In this document: positions 63,947-64,000 of the stretch, piece by piece
Layout: each line of letters begins with the position of its first letter
How positions within the stretch are numbered: the first letter of the stretch is position 1
Source of the DNA: Dolichospermum planctonicum
GTDB taxonomy: Bacteria > Cyanobacteriota > Cyanobacteriia > Cyanobacteriales > Nostocaceae
Length of the DNA: 64,000 nt
NCBI RefSeq assembly: GCF_005402965.1
Contig: NZ_BJCF01000005.1
Location: forward strand, 94,327 to 158,326
Direction of reading: 5' to 3'
The notes under the pieces: model-generated
The model's input: only the letters and a program-made list of their open reading frames with translations
What the model was told of the DNA's origin: nothing
Database searches by the model: none
Translations under genes and position numbers: made by a program

Positions 63947-64000
<54 letters not shown>

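Overview
The window is a piece of a cyanobacterial chromosome, most likely a filamentous Nostocales species (Anabaena, Nostoc, Dolichospermum or Aphanizomenon type). The signs are low GC coding DNA, scattered HIP1 octamers (GCGATCGC), short heptamer repeat arrays, four Uma2 endonuclease genes, a bidirectional hydrogenase (hox) cluster, and several genes of cyanobacterial or plastid type: gun4, ycf35, tic22, a CruA-like cyclase, an rbp-rpsU pair and DUF4168. The genus call is inference. The last 54 bases are the start of a 16S rRNA gene.

Layout. 1-3.4 kb: tldD (cut by the window edge), an Uma2 gene and tldE. 3.5-10 kb: a CruA-type flavoprotein, a 2OG-Fe oxygenase-like protein, rsmI, DUF29, a PfkB kinase and cysQ. 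10.2-11.1 kb: a glycine-rich RRM protein followed by ribosomal protein S21. 11.1-14.4 kb: a conserved unknown, two lipoproteins and a methyltransferase. 14.5-17.8 kb: a nitrate/bicarbonate-type ABC transporter on the minus strand. 18.5-19.9 kb: an accessory patch with a two-gene PIN-domain module and decayed fragments. 20-25.8 kb: gun4, icd, Uma2, surE, pheS, Uma2. 26-29.8 kb: a WD40 protein, a long gene-free stretch, then a ferredoxin-ycf35-DUF2997 operon. 30-33.1 kb: a stand-alone KdpD N-terminal protein, a universal stress protein and an alcohol dehydrogenase.

33.1-41.1 kb is the hox region: hoxE, hoxF, hoxU, a DUF3122 protein, hoxY, a CBS protein, hoxH, Uma2, a pentapeptide-repeat protein on the other strand, and hoxW. 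A large acyl-CoA synthetase/GNAT fusion follows. 44-48.5 kb has a possible helicase tail, an Rrf2 regulator, a candidate MITE and two divergent TauE/SafE permeases, one with DUF1634. 48.7-63.5 kb holds a chelatase-like protein ending in six histidines, a CobT-like enzyme with DUF2232, a 1210-residue actin/Hsp70-fold protein, tic22, prmC, tsaC, an atypical histidine kinase, a 2H phosphoesterase, holA and DUF4168. A strong promoter then leads into the rRNA operon.

The most unusual signal is not a gene. About twenty perfect or near-perfect head-to-tail duplications of 8-16 bases are spread over the window. Most lie between genes, often on a stop codon or just before a start. Those inside coding DNA are multiples of three, with one exception: a 16-base duplication that shifts the frame at the end of the RRM protein gene. 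Removing one copy restores a normal glycine-rich tail. Other leads are the PIN module, the poly-histidine chelatase, possible leader RNAs before the cruA-like gene, rbp and the ABC transporter, and a short leader ORF whose stop overlaps the rpsU ribosome binding site. All family calls come from reading the sequence; no database search was run.
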